A stretch of DNA of 64,000 nt from assembly GCA_037074765.1 (NCBI GenBank), contig JBAMDO010000204.1:36806-100805 (forward strand), given 5' to 3'. The notes below the pieces were generated by a model. That model was not told the DNA's origin. It saw nothing but the letters and a program-made list of their open reading frames with translations, and ran no database searches. Shown here piece after piece: positions 38,501 through 51,800 of the stretch; within the stretch, counting starts at the first letter, position 1, and every line of letters starts with the position of its first letter. The translations under genes were made by a program, and so were the position numbers. Source of the DNA: Mansonella perstans. Taxonomy: Eukaryota > Nematoda > Chromadorea > Rhabditida > Onchocercidae.

Positions 38501-39882
38501 GACTGTCAATATTATCAGTACTGTTCATATGTCATTCATTTAATATACCAAAATTATTAGAAGTATTATCATCATCATCAAAAATGTTAATAGTATTCTT
38601 TTATCATTTGATAATACTGATCTCATTATTATCACTTAAACATTATTTTTAGAAATTATCATAATTACATTCGTAATCAGTGGCAAGAATATATTGATCA
38701 TTATGCTTAGCATTGTTAATTTATTGTCAAGATGTTTTTACTATCAACCATTATTTTTATTGCCATTTATACATTGTTATTATTTATATCAGTCATTAAC
38801 AATATAATCAAGATTCTTTTTTAAAGTGATTATCATTACTTTTATCACTGTTAGCAAGTACAATTTGAGAATACTTATTTTGACGTAAAAACATAAAAAT
38901 TTTAAGTGAGTTTTAAAATGAACATTGGCAAAGTTTTTTAATTTTTTTTTTTAATTTTTATTAATTAAAATTTTAGAAGGTTTTGAAAAAAAATGGTGTG
39001 TAATTTTGTAGAAGTGATGAAAAAGAAATGCACAGAATGTTTGCAATGTGATCACGCATGAAATTAAATTAGACGAATAAACAATAAATAAAAGTCATAG
39101 AGTAAATCAATAATTCTTAGTTTCTGCTATAATATCTTTTCGAACTTACAATAATCCCTTCAATAATATTTTTGGCTTTCCTTCAATACACAGTTAATTG
39201 ATTAATTAGTTACAGCTTTAATTTTTCAACTTGATATTAATTGCAGCGCAAAAAAAAATTATGTACATGCATCTAGTCATGATGTTAAAAAAGAGTGAGT
39301 TAATTGAAGAATAGAATTGAAGTTTGACTGAATTAAAATGAAGCTACTAAATTCAATCAAATCATCTTTTGCTAGACTCAGTTTAAATTTCTTTTTGATA
39401 TTTTTTAAATAAGTTAACAAGTATCTTCTGCTAGATTTAATTTTAATTCCAATGTCATGCAATTCGAAAAATAAATTTAAAACTAAATTAGAGTTGTAAT
39501 AATCCATAAAATGGCTGTGTGAATTATAATATTTTATATTTTAAAAAAAATAATAAAAAGAAGAAATGCTAGAATTAAGTAGAACAAATATTAATTTTGT
39601 ATAGATTTTATTAATTAAAATTGAAAACGATTCAACTCTTTTTTTACAGCTGAACAAGTAATCATCATTGTTTAATTTGATCATTCAACAATTAACAAAA
39701 CCGTGCTTAAACATATATCATTATTGTTGATTAATTAAAGAATTCGAAATCAATGATATTTCAAAACTTATTCAAAAGAATAGAAATACAAACGGTTAAT
39801 TTATTAGTGTATTCGATTTAAAAAAAAATTAAAGTTGTTTAAAAATTTAAATTTTTGAAAAATTTTTAGCAAGAATAATGCG
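35573..39882. other. Gene-poor AT-rich intergenic DNA
   Basis: This 4.3-kb stretch before the phosphatase-like gene contains many poly-A/T tracts, a CA-type microsatellite near 36015-36070, and a GA-rich patch at 37095-37130. Short frames such as 38089-38493 (minus) are dominated by Lys and Phe from homopolymers. An acceptor-like TTTTTAG ends at 39869, 13 bases before the next start, and could be a spliced-leader site. Confidence 0.5.
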
Positions 39883-42800
39883 ATGATCAATATTTCTAAA
39901 ATGCTACATATGCCACTGAAATTAAAATGGGGCAAAAAAAGTGGCCGATATGATCTTAGTCAAGATATTTATGTCCTGACTGTATACCTTGGTGATTATG
40001 CTATCTTGCAATGTACCTTAACAACAGAAAGTACTGCAGGTCAATGTATGGAGTATCTTAGCCAAAAGGTTGATCTTAATCAGGTTAGTATTTAAAAACT
40101 TTTTATTTAATCAAAATAGATAAAATAAATTAACCAAGCAAAGACAGAAAATAATTATAAAATTGCATATAAACCAAAAAAAAAGCTAGCCGTAGTTGTA
40201 AATTTTTATTTTTTGTTTTGGTTGGATTAGTCTCATATTATAGGACATGGATGAATAGCAATAAATGAAGATATTGGATCTATAAAATATATAGGTAAGA
40301 GATATACTATACATGTAGCTTACCTAGAACAATATAAACTTTTTTTAATTTCAATTTGTTTATTTGATTATTTTATTTGTAAAATTTTCTCTTCTTTTTT
40401 TTTAATTGAATATTTTCAAAAGAAAATTTTTTTTAAAATTTACTACAGGTAGAAATGTTCGGCTTACGATATCAAATGAAAACAAATGATCCGGATAAAC
40501 GGATGATGCGATGGGTGGAACTTGATAAGCCATTAAGACGACAGCTAGAGAAATGGGCCTGTAAGCCACGACAAGTACAATTGGCTGTCCTCTATCATAC
40601 CCCAAATGCATTCACATTAACTGATCAAATGGCTAGGTTATCAAATCAAACTATGATAATTTTAATTTAAAAACAAAAAGAAAGATTAAATTATAGACTG
40701 AATTTCAGAAAAAAGAAAAACGAAAAATTTGCACCTTTTTTTAAAATTGGTGCTATCATTTTCATACTCTTCATATGTACTATAATAGTACTACTATCCC
40801 TATAAGAATTAAAAATGAATTAAATGCAATAAAAAATTTGAATTGTATAGTAATTTTTTATTTTATAGCATAAATAAATTAGCAAAATTTTAGTAAAATT
40901 TTTTTCCACATTTTGAGAATGATGCATCAAATTTAGAGCACAAATGAATCGTATAATAATTTGATCTTTGTTTCTTAAAATATATATAATTTAAAATAAA
41001 TTGGCAGAAATTAATGAAATTAAATTTATGAAATTTTTCTAAATAATGAATTTTTTTGTTTTTTTTAGATCAAAAAAAGGAAGACGAAACTGTAAGTTTT
41101 AAATTAAATCACAAAAAAAAGAAAAAAAATTTCAGATCGTACTATTTTTTCCTGATGAAATTGGATATTGTTGAAGGTAAATTGACGGTTGCGCTCGAAA
41201 AATACATCAATCTTGCAGCATATAGTCTTCAAGGTTAAAATAATCAATAATTGAAATTTGTTTTGATTGAAAAAAAAATCTATTAAAAGTTTTAGGATTT
41301 GTAGTTTTAAAAGTGAAATTAAACATTTAAAAATGACCAAAAATTATTTCAATTACTTTTGATGAAATTTCATTCTCTTTTTTTTTCATTTAGTTTTTCA
41401 TTCCAAAAATTTGCAGTGAAATGAATGAATGTTTGAATAATTTTTTTTTTATAAAACAAACATTTAGTCGAACTTTTTTCAAAGCATAGAAAGCAGTTCA
41501 AAAAAAAAAAGCAAAATTAAACTTTTTACTTTTTATGCAACAATAATACATTTGCATTTATTCTTATTTTTAATTGCAAAAATCCTGAAATAAAATTTAT
41601 TAATTGGTAATGCATTACACTGATCAATTTGTTTATATCTTTAAACTTCTACATTTAGCAATTCCTTATTGATCCCCTTGCCATTTCTAATAATTCCCTT
41701 GCCATTTTTAGTAATTTCCTTATTTCAAATAATTCCTTATCATTTCTGTTAATTATTTGATCAAATTTCAATATTATTTATATTATTGAATTAGTTGTTT
41801 TTTATCTTTAAATTTTGATACTGTTTAAAGCATTGTGTACAAATGAAAATCCACCTAAAGAGAATGTGAAGTTTTTTTCTGGGCTTTTGTATACTTTCTT
41901 ATTGTTACTTTTTTTTACTTTTGTTACAATGACTAGTAGAAAGGTCAATTAATTAATTATTTGGTCATTTTCACTGATAATTTACCATTTATTTTTATAT
42001 TACGAATGATTTTCGAAATTCCAATTTTTTCTCATATCCTCAGTCGATCATTTTCCATTAATTAATGAAATAAAAATTTCCAATTAATATCATTTTTATT
42101 CTAAAATTTAATCACTTTTACTCTTTACCTGATAGTAATTTATTAAAAATGATTATTTTGAATTTTTTATAAGTAATTTAAAAATTTACACTCCCTTTGA
42201 CGTTTTTTTCTTCTTTTAAACAATTACCATTGTTTTGATAGTTTTTGTTAAATAGTAATTTCGTTAATTTTCTTTGTTTACTTATATTTTAGTTGAATAC
42301 GGTGATTTTGATCCAACAATACATACAATTGATTTCATGCAAACTGTACCTCTTTTACCAAAGGTAATTAACACCAACATATTACCAGTGTGTGATAGTA
42401 ACTGCTAAGATAAATTTAGTATTATTCTAAAAAATTTCTTATGAAATAATTTTTTTGCGCTCATTGCCTGAAATTAATTTATTTAAAAATACGGTTATTT
42501 TGATTTTTTCTTGAAGTCATTTTAAAAGGAAAATTTTAATTATTTTCAATTTTAGTTTTTGCTTCAAATGATGAATTTTTTTTGAAAATTCGAAAATTAT
42601 TTTAAATTTTGATTCTTAATTGCAAATACTTTATAATAGTGAAAAACAATAATGTTCTTGGAAAAAATTTTATCGGATTCAATTTTTTTTTAAATTTATT
42701 AAAACTCAATTTAAAAAATGAATTACAGTAGACATAATTATTAATTTTTTTTGGAAAACTTCAAAAATTTGTTTAAATTTTGATTTTAAAGCAAAAGTAA

Positions 42801-45800
42801 AATAGTAATAGTAAATCACAATTTTTTTGCAGAGTTTTAGTTTAATTTAATTTTTCCTGTAAAGATTTAATTTTAAAAACAAAAAGAAGTGTTAGTAATG
42901 AATGATTTTTTAAAAATTTTCAAATATTGATTTAATTTATTTACAGCATATTTGTCGAAGTGCGCAAATTCAGGAAGATTTGTTGAAGAGAGTATCGGCG
43001 GTACATGAACGATTGAAAGGAATGCAACCAAGTTATGCTGCATTACTGTATATCGTTGATGCTCAACAATGCGAAGGCTACGGTGAAGAATATTTTAATG
43101 GGAAGGTAAAAAAAAAAGATAATAAAAGATATTTCATCAAACTTAAATTTTGAGGAATTAAAATTTTAAAAGCTAATTTATATTAATTTTTGAATTTGTT
43201 TTAATGTTTAAATTTGGTATGATTTTTATAAAATATTAAAATTAGTTTTTTTTTCTTTTTCATTTATTTGAATAATTTACAATTTTTTTCAGAGAAAATT
43301 TGCAAATTTTCAGGATGAAGATAGTACTGAAGTAAAGATTGGATATTCTCAGGAAGGTATTATTATCAAAGGATCCTATGGTGCACCATTAAAACATAAG
43401 TAAATCCATAAAATTATTTTCAAATTATTCCATCCAAAAAAAAAAGACTTGTAAAAATTGAATTTATTGAAAATTTACAAAAGAAATAAATTTCCCGAAA
43501 TCAGTGCATTTGAATGTACAAATCAAATTTATTGATTTTTGGATGGGAACATATCAAGGATATGCAAGCAATAAAACGACATCTAAATGTTCGACTGCAT
43601 GATGGTACATTGGTTCAATTTACCATGGTATGATATACTCTACTATTTGATATTTTTTAAAAACTATTTGATATTTTTTAAAACTTATCTTAAAATTAAT
43701 TAACTAAACATATTAGTTACTTGTTCTATTTTCATTTAGAAAAAAATTAAAATGAATCAATTTTTTTTTTTTTTTTTAAATTGGAATTTTTATCCAGGAA
43801 AATGCAGAAATGGCACGTTATGTAGCAATGGTAATGATGTGGCAATTTCGTTATGCGACAAATAAAGCAATCATTGAAAAAAATAGCCCAATGAAGTAAG
43901 AAAAAAATTTTTGGATTCATCTATTAAAGTTTTATTTATAGGCAAATATAATCAGGATTGAAAATGAAAGAATTAAATTTCAAAATTACGATTTAAAATA
44001 TTTCTTTGAATTACTATTTTTTTTTTATTTCAGATGTGTAATTTTGCATGTTTGAAAATTTTTTTCCAAACTAATTTCTATCAATTCATAAGTGTGAAAA
44101 ATAATATGAAAGTTTTTTTTTTTTCTAAAAAAATCATCAGTCTTTTGTGAAAAAATATTTAATAATAGGTAAACTTATATTTTTAATGAAAAAATATACA
44201 TAAATCAAATTTTGAAAAAAATAGCTATGAAGTTTTGTATCAAAATTTTACTTGAATTGAGGCATTTAAATATTGAAAATTTCATAGTATCTCATTTGAA
44301 ACTTCATAAGAACGATGAAATGCAGAAAAGATGGGAGCAAAATTAATTATTTCAAAAAAAGTTAATTAAGTAGTTTTTTAATTCATCAATTAAGTAATTT
44401 TTTTAGTATCAATAATTTGCAAGGAAGTATTCGAACATTCAGTCAAATGCGATCATCAAATGCTGAAGTACATCTTTTCCTTTCATTTATTACTTAATTA
44501 ATGAAGTTTGAAATTCCAATTTATTGCGCAGCCATCAATCAATAACAATTAAATAGGCTGTTATGAAATAAATGGAAAAGTAATAAATTAATTAAATAAT
44601 AAATGTTTAACCGTATCATCATTTCCGGAAAATTCTTTCACAAATAGAAAATTATTCTTATAATGTCTGCATATTCTACAGCGGGAAAGTCATTATCATT
44701 TAGGCAAAAAGAAAAAAGAATGAAATGACTCAAGTTTTTGATCAAATATAATTTCTGAAATTTATAGCTTAATTCAACTCGTCTAATTGGACCAGATTAT
44801 GCGTCATTAGTTTACACGATGATGCCTGAACCGACATATTGCTCATCCACCCAACGTTTACCATCAACAAAAAGACCGCAGCGTACGTCACTTTCGCAGG
44901 CTACATCAATGTGTAATCTATCAACCTATACTGGTTGCAATGAAACTCAGCCATCGAAACGTTCACCGTTAACTTCGTTGTTACAGTATAATAGAATGCA
45001 AAATGGTACTACATTTTATGAATTGAAAAACATCCGGAAATCATCCGATTTACCATTTAATCAGATCATTAAATTACTGATTGATTGTATTAGTCAAAGT
45101 TTAAAGTTTTAACAATAAGGCATTGGATATACCTTAAATTACTCACTATAATTAGCAAAAGTGTTCAATTAAGATACAAAATTTCTAGTTCTACCATAAA
45201 AAATAAAAATTAAGATTTCAAATGCGCAAATATTTTTAAAGATTATTTAGTAACAAAGGAAGATAGGAAAAATAAGCTTATAAATAGTCTCCAAGATATC
45301 CAAAATAAAGCAATATTTCCAGATAACATTATTATTTTTTAATTAACATGCCGAATAAGCAAAGCGCTACAAGTTACTTTACAATAATTTCAATAAGCTT
45401 TTTATTATTGATTTTCATTATGCTGATTTTTACTTATAAGGACGAAAGTTTTTTGCAAAAATCTTGATTGATAAAAGAGTTCTCAAATAATTCGTAGTAA
45501 TTAATTAACGCAAAAATAAAATTTAATAAGGAAATTTGAATTTAACTTAAAAATATCATCAATTGTTAGATCAAAAGCTCGATTTTTATTAATTTGTTTG
45601 CAATGATTTTAATTGTCTAACTAATTTCAATAGGTGCTGATGATGTATTGCTATCAAAAGGTCAAACAAACATGGAATTTGAAAATGTTGCCCGAAATGC
45701 ACTATCGAAATCCACTGCGGCATTGAATTTCATGAATGATGAAGAACACAATGAACCAACAAGTGTTTTATGTTGTTCAACACCTTTTCTACTGCAAAAT

Positions 45801-48800
45801 AATGCGCAGGTTATTTGAGAATATGATAAAGCAATAATAAAATTTGTACTTATGTCCTAAATTATTGTATCAAAGTGAAGCATTCAGTCTTCAATAGTCT
45901 TGAAATTAAAAAAAATAAAATAATCAAGCACACAAATACTTGAATATACAACTGAAATTTGATCAAATTCTATACCCATATATATGCAGCATACCTTATA
46001 TTTTTGCAATAAAATTTAATTGGCAATGTTGCAATTAATTATTGCAATTAGTTATGCTAAAAGCTAGTCAATTGTAATGCTAATGGAATTAATTATTTTA
46101 CAGAATACATTATCATCACCGGAAGATACCAACAGCAATATGTTTCCTTCTATTGTCGAAGATGGTACTCAAAAATTTGGATTTCATAGTTTTGCTGCCT
46201 TACGAAAACGACATTTAGCTGAAACGGTAATATTTAAAATTTTTAATTTAATATTTGCTTTGCAATGAGAAATATTAATTTTAACAATTATACATGAAAT
46301 TAACATTAAAATGTAAAATCTCACTTAACTGAATTTTAATTAAATTCAAAAAGAAAAAATTGAATTTGCGTCAAAAAAAAAAAAGAAAAAAAAGTCTTTT
46401 CTCAGAGAACTGGTTCGTCACCGGAAATTCGCATGACTTGCGGCGGAGCACATACATTGGGTCGAAGTGCTGCGGCGTTAGTGCATAAGCATTCATTGCT
46501 TGCAAATGGATCTAAGAAGGTATTGTTATCACATTAGTACCAAATAATTTAATTTGTGTGACAGTTAGTCATTAATAATATTTTGATGGTGAACGTACGG
46601 GAAATTTCCCACGCCATTTCTATTGGAAATTGTTTTAACTGATAATTCTTAATAACTGCCTTTTTTACCTTTTCTAGTTTGATTTAAAAAAAAAAGACAA
46701 AACAGAGATTTTAAACACATTTTTTTGTGTTTAAAATCTTTTTAAATACACATACATTTTTAAATACACATATTATTCACTTGCGTTCTCACCATTTTAT
46801 CACTTCAACATTCATACTGTAATGAAAAATTAAAAATCAAAAAGTATTACAGATATCTCCTGGTCATGCACTTAGTAGTCCGGATTTACTGAGTACTTGT
46901 CGTTCATCACCTGATCTTATCACTTCCGTATTGGACCGATATCGATTAGCGGTGGCTGAAGCAGAATTACGAACTGCTGCAGCTGTTTCACAAAAGCCAC
47001 CACAATTACAACATCTCAACGGTACCATTCAAACTGATAAACACTGGCAAGCAATAACGGATTACGGAAATTATATGCTACCATCACCACCACCAATAAA
47101 TGTTAAATCGCAGGTATATATATTCTAATTTATGATTTCATTTGTTTCAGAACGAACTCTTACACTTTTCCGGTTCTTTATTTCTGAATTATAGATCTTT
47201 ATTTAATGTTGATTATAGATTATGGAGATTATAAATGAATTTCTAGTCAGTTAAACAGAATTTGAGCCTATTTTTTGTTTTAAAATTATGAAATTTTTTC
47301 GTGTTTTGAAGATCATACTATTTTAGCAGAGTATGGATGAGAAATCACAAAGAAATGGTGACAATACCAAAACAGGAACACTGGCAGGAAGGTATATGGT
47401 AGTGGAAGTGGCTGAGGCCGATATCAAAAAGCATATATCCAAAGATGCTGTGAGGTCAAAAACACAAAAGAAATCATTACCCGTAATGTCCTCTGCTCCA
47501 CAAACATCATTCTATCATCGTCCAATGGCAGCAAAAATTAAAGGTCAGACCCATCCAAATTCTTACTTAGCCCAAGCTGGGCACATCTATTACCCTCCTT
47601 CATCGCCTCTTGCGCAAATTCATGAGAACGGCGAAACAAGCAGCTTTTATAATCGGAGTGAGCCAAATTTAGGCGCAACATACGCTAATAGCGCCCTGAA
47701 GTTACCATCACTATTTTCGGCACATCATCGTTATGAAGTAATTGAGGAAGACAGAACACCGGAATCTTTCGTCCATCGAATTCATGAACCCCTATCCTGC
47801 GGTGCTGACAGAGCACTTCCAGTTCAAAATCCAACTTTGACTGTATCATCATCACGAAGCATTTCGTCACCCGATGTTTTTAACAGTCGTACCAAGAACC
47901 CGGTCTCTAAACAATTGAGCACTTCATCGGGTGATTCGGCTCAGTCTACTATTATTCAACCAGTTACAACACTGGAACAATTCTTGAGAGGAAATGATTC
48001 CGAGAATATTCCATCTCCAGCAATGACCAATGGATCCCCGGAATGCACCGTTTGCGATAAAGCAACGAATATCTGTGAAGCAGTAAATTATTTTATTATT
48101 TTTTTTAATTTCTGCCAATTTTATTTCATCTTGTCATCAAGTCACCAATTAATTAATTACTCATCATCCTCAATTTTGGCTGCAAAGATGGTATAGGTGA
48201 GCATCGATGTAAATAGTTATCGATGGTCTTGTTAAATTATGAAAATTAATTACAATTTATTTATTAATTCATCAATTTAATTAATACTCGCTGTTTCTAA
48301 GCTTGCGTGTACTTTTTGGTACAGTATTTAAAATTCCCGAGAATGCGGTATTCGTTCAAACTTATATCTTCCTAATCTGATGCGTTTCTGAATTAATAAA
48401 TAAATTATAATTAATTTTCATAATTTAATTTATTAACTCATCAGTTTAATTAATATTCACTTAATTAATACTAACATCATTAATGACTGACATTATTAAC
48501 ATCATCAATAATGAATCATCAAATTAACAAAAGCTGTTACAGCATTCCGTTCGATAAAGACATTCTGAAGATACTGCCGAGTTTTTTTCGTTTCCAAAAA
48601 AACATTTCTTCTAGCTTACACCGTCTTAATCTGATATGATTTATTTATGATTTGATTGTGTTTAATTGTACCATCAGAGGATCGAAGAACAAAGCGTGAA
48701 ATCGCTATTAACATGAAAAATCCTTTTTTTTTGTTGGTTTTATCGATAGCACGTGTTAAGCGCAAAAATTCCAGATCGTAATAGAAATTTGGAAATAAAT

Positions 48801-51800
48801 TCTACGTTTGTTCAGAGTAAAAATTCATGCCTTTCCTTTTTTGTCCCATTTTTCCATTTCATCGTCTCTCTTTCAATTCCACACCAACTTCCGCAAGATA
48901 GTGGAATAACTTTGCTCCAAAATTTTCAGGGATTTTCACTGACAGTTGAAAATTTTTCCTTATTAATTTCATTTCTATTCCAACAATAATTTTATGTTTT
49001 TTTAATTTTTATGTTTATTTGCAATTTTCAGATTCTTTTTTTTTTCGTTAATGGAACCGAAATGAATGAATGTTGTTCAGTTAAATTCTTACAATTCCAA
49101 ATTTAATTGTAAATTATTCGTCCTCTCACTGCATCAGTTTGAAATGATTTGAATAGGGAATACCTATCGCTTAATGTAAATAATTTTTGTTTGTTATCAA
49201 ATATATATATTGCCTGATACAGAGATTTCGTTTTCGTTTAACTACTTTTTTTTGTTATTACTATTGCTCAGTTGAAACTACCATTTTCTTTTTGGACTGC
49301 TAAATGGATTTAATTCCTACTGTGATTTCTTAGCTTCATATCAAATAGTTTCTTTTGTGAAATTATTATTAATAGCTTTTTTTTCCAACTGACAAAATTA
49401 AATTCGTTCTGAATTAATATTGAAACTTTCTTCTCATTCATCTTTTCTATCAGTTGTTTCTTTATTCTCTTAATTTTGCCTTTGCACTCCTTACCTTTTA
49501 AGGATTAATTGTCATTAAATGATAATTATATTATTTAATTTGATTAATTCTACCAATAATTATTAACCGAGGAAAATTTTACGCCATTTTGTTGACATCT
49601 TCTTATACAGCTAATGATGCATTCGATCTATTCCATTTCCATACCATTATGTCTTTTTCTTCCTTCACCTTTCACAACTTCTCGTCTGTTTGACTAAAAA
49701 ATCCCGAAGGTTCCTTCTATCCTATTTCTTCCTTAATTCTATAATAGATTCCAATAATATCTCATTTCCTGATACTAAAATATAATTTTCATCGGATTAC
49801 TCATTCGAACTCATATTTATGAAAACTGCAAGTTAATATCAAGTCGAAATGCTATTACTCAAGTTTTATCTTTTCTAAATGTTACTGTAGGACATTCATT
49901 ATAAGTTTTTACAAAGGCCTGAAATCTGCAAGCTTGATTCCTTTTGGCCATTGTATAGTTTAACCGCTTTGGCTCTTCCTTTTCAACCATTAAATGTATT
50001 TTGATTTTTCTCTGGAATCCCCTTAAAATAAATAGGACATTCTTGAGAAAACATTTCACATTTATTGGCAATGCAAATATGATCTATTTTCGTTTTAAAT
50101 ACTCTTTACGCGTTCTGATAATTTAGAAAGAATGATAAACTATGACAAAGTAACACGCATAGGATCAGGTTCTTATATCAAATGCGCTAAGAATTCCCAT
50201 AACGTTGACGATAATTAGTTTGTTTGAAATCGATGATCTATTGATAGATTTATTACTAAATATTGCTCACTTTTTGGAATTTCTATCATATAATTAGCAA
50301 AAATAACTTTTAAAGGATTTTGTCCAAAAGGAGGAATGTTTGGCTAATCGGGAGATCAGAGTAACTGAAACAGTTGAAGAACTGTCACAACCGTCTTCAT
50401 TATCACATGTGATGATGAATGATGTACTACAGCAACATGGCATAAACTCTCACGGACATTTTATCGATTTACTCAGTACGGTATCGATGAACGATCGATT
50501 GTCAATTCCAACTAACGATCAAACTGTAAGTTTATTTAGCGAACAACTTTTTTTGGAGCCAGAATTTGTATTTTATTACAAACTACTTTATCGTTGGCCA
50601 TTTAATTGTGAGTTTTGGTCAGAATTCATTGACAGTAACAAATTTCAACATTCAGTAGCTGAGGAGGAGATGAATAGTATGTTAAAAGTTTCAAGCATTA
50701 TTATGTGGTAGCGTACGTAAGTACGCTCACGTAACTCATATGATAAGTGTTCTTACATATTTGTATTTATTGCAGCTGAAGAGACTGTTGGCGAGGTTGG
50801 CAGCTGACGATGTTTTAGATGAAGAATTCGCGGTGATTCCAAAGCGACGTATGTCTGCTGGCGTGTCAACAAGTCAGAAACCGGAAAATATGGTGCAGTT
50901 TTTCAAACTACTTATTCAATAACGAAAGAATGTATAGTAAGGACGAGAAGATTGAATCACAACATTTTGTTGATCCATCCTTGCTTTAATCTTGAAACAA
51001 TTCTTTTGCCACTTACCGTCTTACGTTACGGCTTCAAGGCCTGCTCTTCGATTTGCTGAGGAATTGTTTAATTTCTAGAAGCGGAACCGTACACGGTCGA
51101 TAGTGCCATACGAGGACACACGAATTATGTTACACTCAAAGCAGTCCAATCCAACAGGCTATATCAATGCTTCAAACATTCAAGTAATTCAACTTCAGAA
51201 AATTTATGAATTCGAAAAACTTGTCGTACTAAACTTTCATGTCACAGATTCCAATTGGCAAACGAATTTTGAGATATATATTGGCGCAAGCTCCACTTCC
51301 GGATACCATCGAAGATTTTTGGCAGATGATTTGGGAATCTGGCTCACAACTTATCGTTATGCTTTGCGATGCTCAAGTAAGGAGGATTTCTTTGATCCTT
51401 TCAACCATAATTTTTTGAAGTGAATAAAAAAACTGGTAGCAATGATCTTGCATGATGAATAATCAATCGATATAGAATATTTTTTTATTTATAGAAAAGC
51501 AAATGCTCAAAATGCTTGATTGGTATTTTAGAAAAAATTCCAAGATCGGATTTTAAACTGACTTTCAATGAATGATTCTGTTGTACGCAAATAAGATTTA
51601 AGGAAAATACAAACAGAAAGCCATACAGAAAGCCATAGAAAGACTGATTATTGGAAATAAAATAAGTAATTTGGTAAGGAAGCAGAAATGAACATTGGTC
51701 TGTTATTTTCGATTACAAAAATTTGGCTTTAGAACTTGGAAACTACTGCAACACCCACTTATTGGCCAATGAAGGTAATGGAGGAGCTGAGATTATTGAA

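Noticed and set aside
41069..41098. Short exon after a TTTTTTTAG acceptor in the FERM-PTP gene
   Set aside because: Its frame gives a Lys-run unlike FERM. The acceptor at 41135 yields the expected [16 protein letters not shown] and fits the phase.
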